Shown here: one piece after another, positions 59,300 through 64,000 of the stretch
Numbering within the stretch: the first letter of the stretch is position 1
How the letters are laid out: each line of letters opens with the position of its first letter
Assembly (NCBI GenBank): GCA_933207985.1
Contig: OW240920.1
Coordinates: 134,356,317 to 134,420,316, forward strand
DNA length: 64,000 bases
Direction: 5' to 3'
DNA from: Pelobates cultripes
Lineage: Eukaryota > Chordata > Amphibia > Anura > Pelobatidae
Notes under the pieces: model-generated
Databases searched by the model: none
What the model was told of the DNA's origin: nothing
The model's input: only the letters and a program-made list of their open reading frames with translations
Position numbers and translations under genes: made by a program

Positions 59300-61944
59300 A
59301 ATTGTGGGTGCACTTAATAAAAAAGAGGTGAATTATGGTTGAACAGACATATAGTAAAATTCCAAGTTTTCTTTACGTTTCATTTTGATCAAAACGTGTA
59401 CATCTGGCTCAGTCCTTAAGGAGTTAATGTGTTTACCGGGACTTTTATTATTGTGAAACATTTGTAAACCGAAATGTAGTTTCCCATAGGAATGCATTGA
59501 AAACCAATTAGTCAGAAAAAAAGTCAAAATGAGCTGGCATGCAAACCAACTCACAATGCCAGAAAACACACTAAAAGGTATACAAACGACAAAGCTCAGC
59601 TCCCTACCTTTCCACCGCTTGAGAAATGCACCAAAAAAGTTCCAAAAAGTTCCAAAACCTCTGCATACAATTTCCAGAATGGCTCCAAAACTCAATGCAA
59701 AAACCGCTCCAACACCTCCAGTATCTCTACACTCAACACCACGTGCTACCCACAGACTCCAGCATGCACGGAGGCTGCGCTATAAACCTCCCAGGCGCAA
59801 TGCATCCTGGGAAAACTTGCTACGTATAGCGAGAAGAATTTGCAATTCTCTGTTTCCTTGGTAATTTGAATTCACAATTTAGCAAACTACATCAAATCAC
59901 AAAACAGATCAGACAAGGCAGGAAACAGGACAACATTGCGGATGAAGAGGAGAAATAGAACCATTGTGCGTTATGTAAATAAATTAATTCACTTTCACAT
60001 TTGCTCCAGTTTTATGCCATGCACCATTTTATTATTTAAAAAGGAGTTACTTACACAATAGTATATTTTTTTTGTCACCTTTTCCATAATGAGCCAATAT
60101 AATAGATCTTTGTGCCACTTTCTAAAACTGTTCCAGATTTGTTGCTAATTTTTGTCCTGATGATTTTACCATTGGTTACATTCATAAAATAAGACGCGTG
60201 AGTAATATGTTTGCTTAAATTTTGTGATTTCAATTCACTACAGTCTGGAGTTTCAGTGAATAAATTCCAAAGAGGTTTAAAGGATTATTCCAACCCTTTC
60301 TAACTAAACTTTTTATAAATGTATTTTATTTGGAATGTCCTATTAGGCATTATTAACCTGGTCTCTAGCTTATATTTAATAAAGAAAAAATAAAAATGCT
60401 AAAACATAATCATAAACGTACCTGGAATCCATTGCCAGAAGAAGCTCCCCTCATTGGTCTCCAGGCCACGTCAGTCGTCACTTTTTTCCTCTCTGTGGTC
60501 TCATAGAGAAGCATTTGATTGGACCAATCTCCAGTCTCAGTGCGCATGCGCAAGCTCTGAGCTGAGGAGGAAGTGAGTGTGGGGTGGACAGAGAGGCTGG
60601 ACAGAGGAAATGGGTTGAAAACTCCCAAAAAGCACAAACCACAATGCAGAGAATTGGGTCACTATGAAGAGGGAAAACACAAGCAAAGGAGGAAGGGGGG
60701 AGTGTGCAACAGGCCGCTCTCTGCACTGCCTGCAAGGGTAAAAGCGGATTAAGTCATACAAAACTTTGAACAGAGTTCAGGGGTGCCCGAGTCACATGTC
60801 CAGGGCTGCAACTAGCCCCCGGCACAAAACTGCAAATACGTCTGTAATTGAAGCATTTCAAGCAGAAACTCTGCACATACAGATTCCTTGCTCCATGATC
60901 ACATCTTCATGGAGCCTGCAGTAGCCCTTTAACCCCTTAAGGACACATGCCATGTGTGACATGTCATGATTCCCTTTTATTCCAGAAGTTTGGTACTTAA
61001 GGGGTTAATGTGTTTTTTTCACTACCTGCCTAATTGAAATTGAAAATTGAATCACAAAACGTAGACAAAAAATGGTGATTTGGATAAATTCTCTGACTCC
61101 CCTTGAGTCACAGCCTGGTTATTGTAGCCTGAATTTTGCAATTATGGGGAATATGTATAAAACATTGCGTGTCTGTTTTAACTGTAAAATGTTGTCGCAT
61201 TTTCTGTTTGCGCCAATACTTTCTTCATCATCGCCATATATTTCCTATTTGTGCCCTTTCAGACAGTTTTGTTCTGTGACTATTTGTTGTTGTTCTAAAT
61301 ATTCGCACTGTAGATTTGTAAAAGAGGGTCGCAAAAGTGCACTTTTTGTTTCTGCAGATTTAACACCAATGTCAGAGTGGCTGCCCAGCTTTCACAATCT
61401 TTTTTTTTTTGTTTGGGGTAAAAAAAATCCTCACGATTGCGCCTCTTTTTCCCCCTACCAAGATGAATAATTTATCATAGTTTGTGGATCAGGAAAAAAA
61501 AAAAAAAGTGTCAGTAACACAGCTTACTTTGGCGCGTTACAGAAAATATGGGGGGAAAAATGTCTAAAGGTAGTGCAACAGTTTTATACATAAGAAAATG
61601 GCATCATTTCAAAACAATTCTATGTTTAGTGATAATTTTTACTGATAGTTAATAATTATTATATTTATGTTAATTCGCTACACTTCACTGTTTAGTTATG
61701 TTTCTTATCTCATTGTACAGCGCTACGGAATCTGATGGCGCTATATAAATAATAATAATAATAATGTTATAGTTCATAATATATTAATTCACTGCAGTTC
61801 ACTGTTTACTGAAAGTAGTGATATTAGTTAATATAAAAAAAAATTTTTATAATAATATTTAAATAATAATATATCTCTGTCTTCTTATTAAAGCAAATTT
61901 CACAATGCATTCACATATCCTCCTCTAGTATGTGCTGTCCCTTT
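59300..61944. other. Intergenic region upstream of RPL7A
   Basis: No coding exon. It includes a possible large TTAA-flanked element (60277-60932) with a GCGCATGCGC palindrome at 60541-60550, a paired 'cttaaggggttaa' phrase near 60935-61005, and a plus-strand CR1/L2-like tail (61695-61765). Confidence 0.4.
60277..60932. mobile_element. Possible long TTAA-flanked element
   Basis: Starts TTAAAGGATTATTCC and ends GCAGTAGCCCTTTAA. Only TTAAAGG is shared between the ends, so the pairing is tentative. It carries an NRF1-like GCGCATGCGC and a GATTGG CCAAT box, which could also mean a cryptic minus-strand promoter (donor ATTCCAG|GTACGT at about 60420). Confidence 0.35.
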
Positions 61945-62054
61945 AAATCCCAGCCTTTAAATCTCGCGGATATGAGGAAGTACCGCGAGATTTCGGAAGC
62001 GATACAAATATTACCCAGCATGCCTCTTACTTCCTTTCTCTACCCCTGTCCACC
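61945..62054 (+). promoter_or_regulatory. RPL7A: RPL7A core promoter and 5'-TOP leader
   Basis: The leader before the ATG is almost pure pyrimidine (62023-62051), the expected 5'-terminal oligopyrimidine tract for mTOR/LARP1-controlled translation; transcription probably starts at a C inside it. Upstream are Ets-type sites (AGGAAGT at 61977-61982, TTCGGAAGC at 61992-62000). An exact 11-nt inverted pair, AAATCTCGCGG (61959-61969) and CCGCGAGATTT (61983-61993), surrounds the first. No TATA box is seen, as is usual for ribosomal-protein genes. The start site is not directly visible. Confidence 0.65.

Positions 62055-64000
<1,946 letters not shown>

Noticed and set aside
60410..60700. Alternative MED22 first exon with NRF1-like GCGCATGCGC, CCAAT and a GTACGT donor
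   Set aside because: The same motif set occurs in the TTAA-type MITEs here, and the block is probably bounded by TTAA ends; the site at 56.7 kb is a cleaner candidate. Not fully excluded.

Overview
The window is vertebrate nuclear DNA, almost certainly from an anuran amphibian. The genes are split by many GT-AG introns and closely match vertebrate orthologues. The space between exons is packed with element types I associate with frogs: TTAA-flanked MITEs with TTAAAGG ends, short hAT palindromes with 8-bp target duplications, and CR1/L2-like tails of the 'gcgctatataaata' type. I could not settle the species. One 100-N assembly gap lies at 35978-36077.

Layout. 2092-11976 (minus) is FBXW2, six coding exons and 454 aa, with a CpG-rich promoter near 15.5-15.8 kb. 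20604-29424 (plus) is SLC2A8/GLUT8, ten coding exons and 503 aa, with a probable non-coding first exon and promoter near 17.8-17.95 kb, so the two genes are divergent. 29.4-48.1 kb is a repeat-rich desert. It holds hAT and LTR-like sequence, two U2-snRNA-like segments beside the gap, a LINE-like 3' end, an isolated CpG-rich block with a splice donor, and a roughly 4.1-kb array of about 85 copies of a 48-bp unit. 48111-55504 (minus) is MED22 (SURF5), four coding exons and 199 aa, with a probable 5' non-coding exon and promoter near 56.7 kb. RPL7A (SURF3) starts at 62055 (plus) with an ATG-only first exon. It carries SNORD24 in its first intron and runs off the window in its second.

The genes have separate housekeeping roles: an SCF ubiquitin-ligase adaptor, an endolysosomal hexose transporter, a Mediator head subunit, and a ribosomal protein hosting a methylation-guide snoRNA. 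MED22 and RPL7A are the divergent head-to-head pair of the vertebrate Surfeit locus. Human counterparts of all four genes lie on 9q33-q34, so the window looks like a compacted or rearranged piece of that ancestral block.

The most interesting material is non-genic: the 48-bp array whose minus strand is open in all three frames, the tandem U2-like segments, an orphan CpG-rich block with a donor site, a retroposon with a perfect 15-bp target duplication, nested MITEs, and a conserved-looking intron-retention ending of MED22. All exon boundaries were read by eye from GT-AG sites and remembered family sequences, without alignments.
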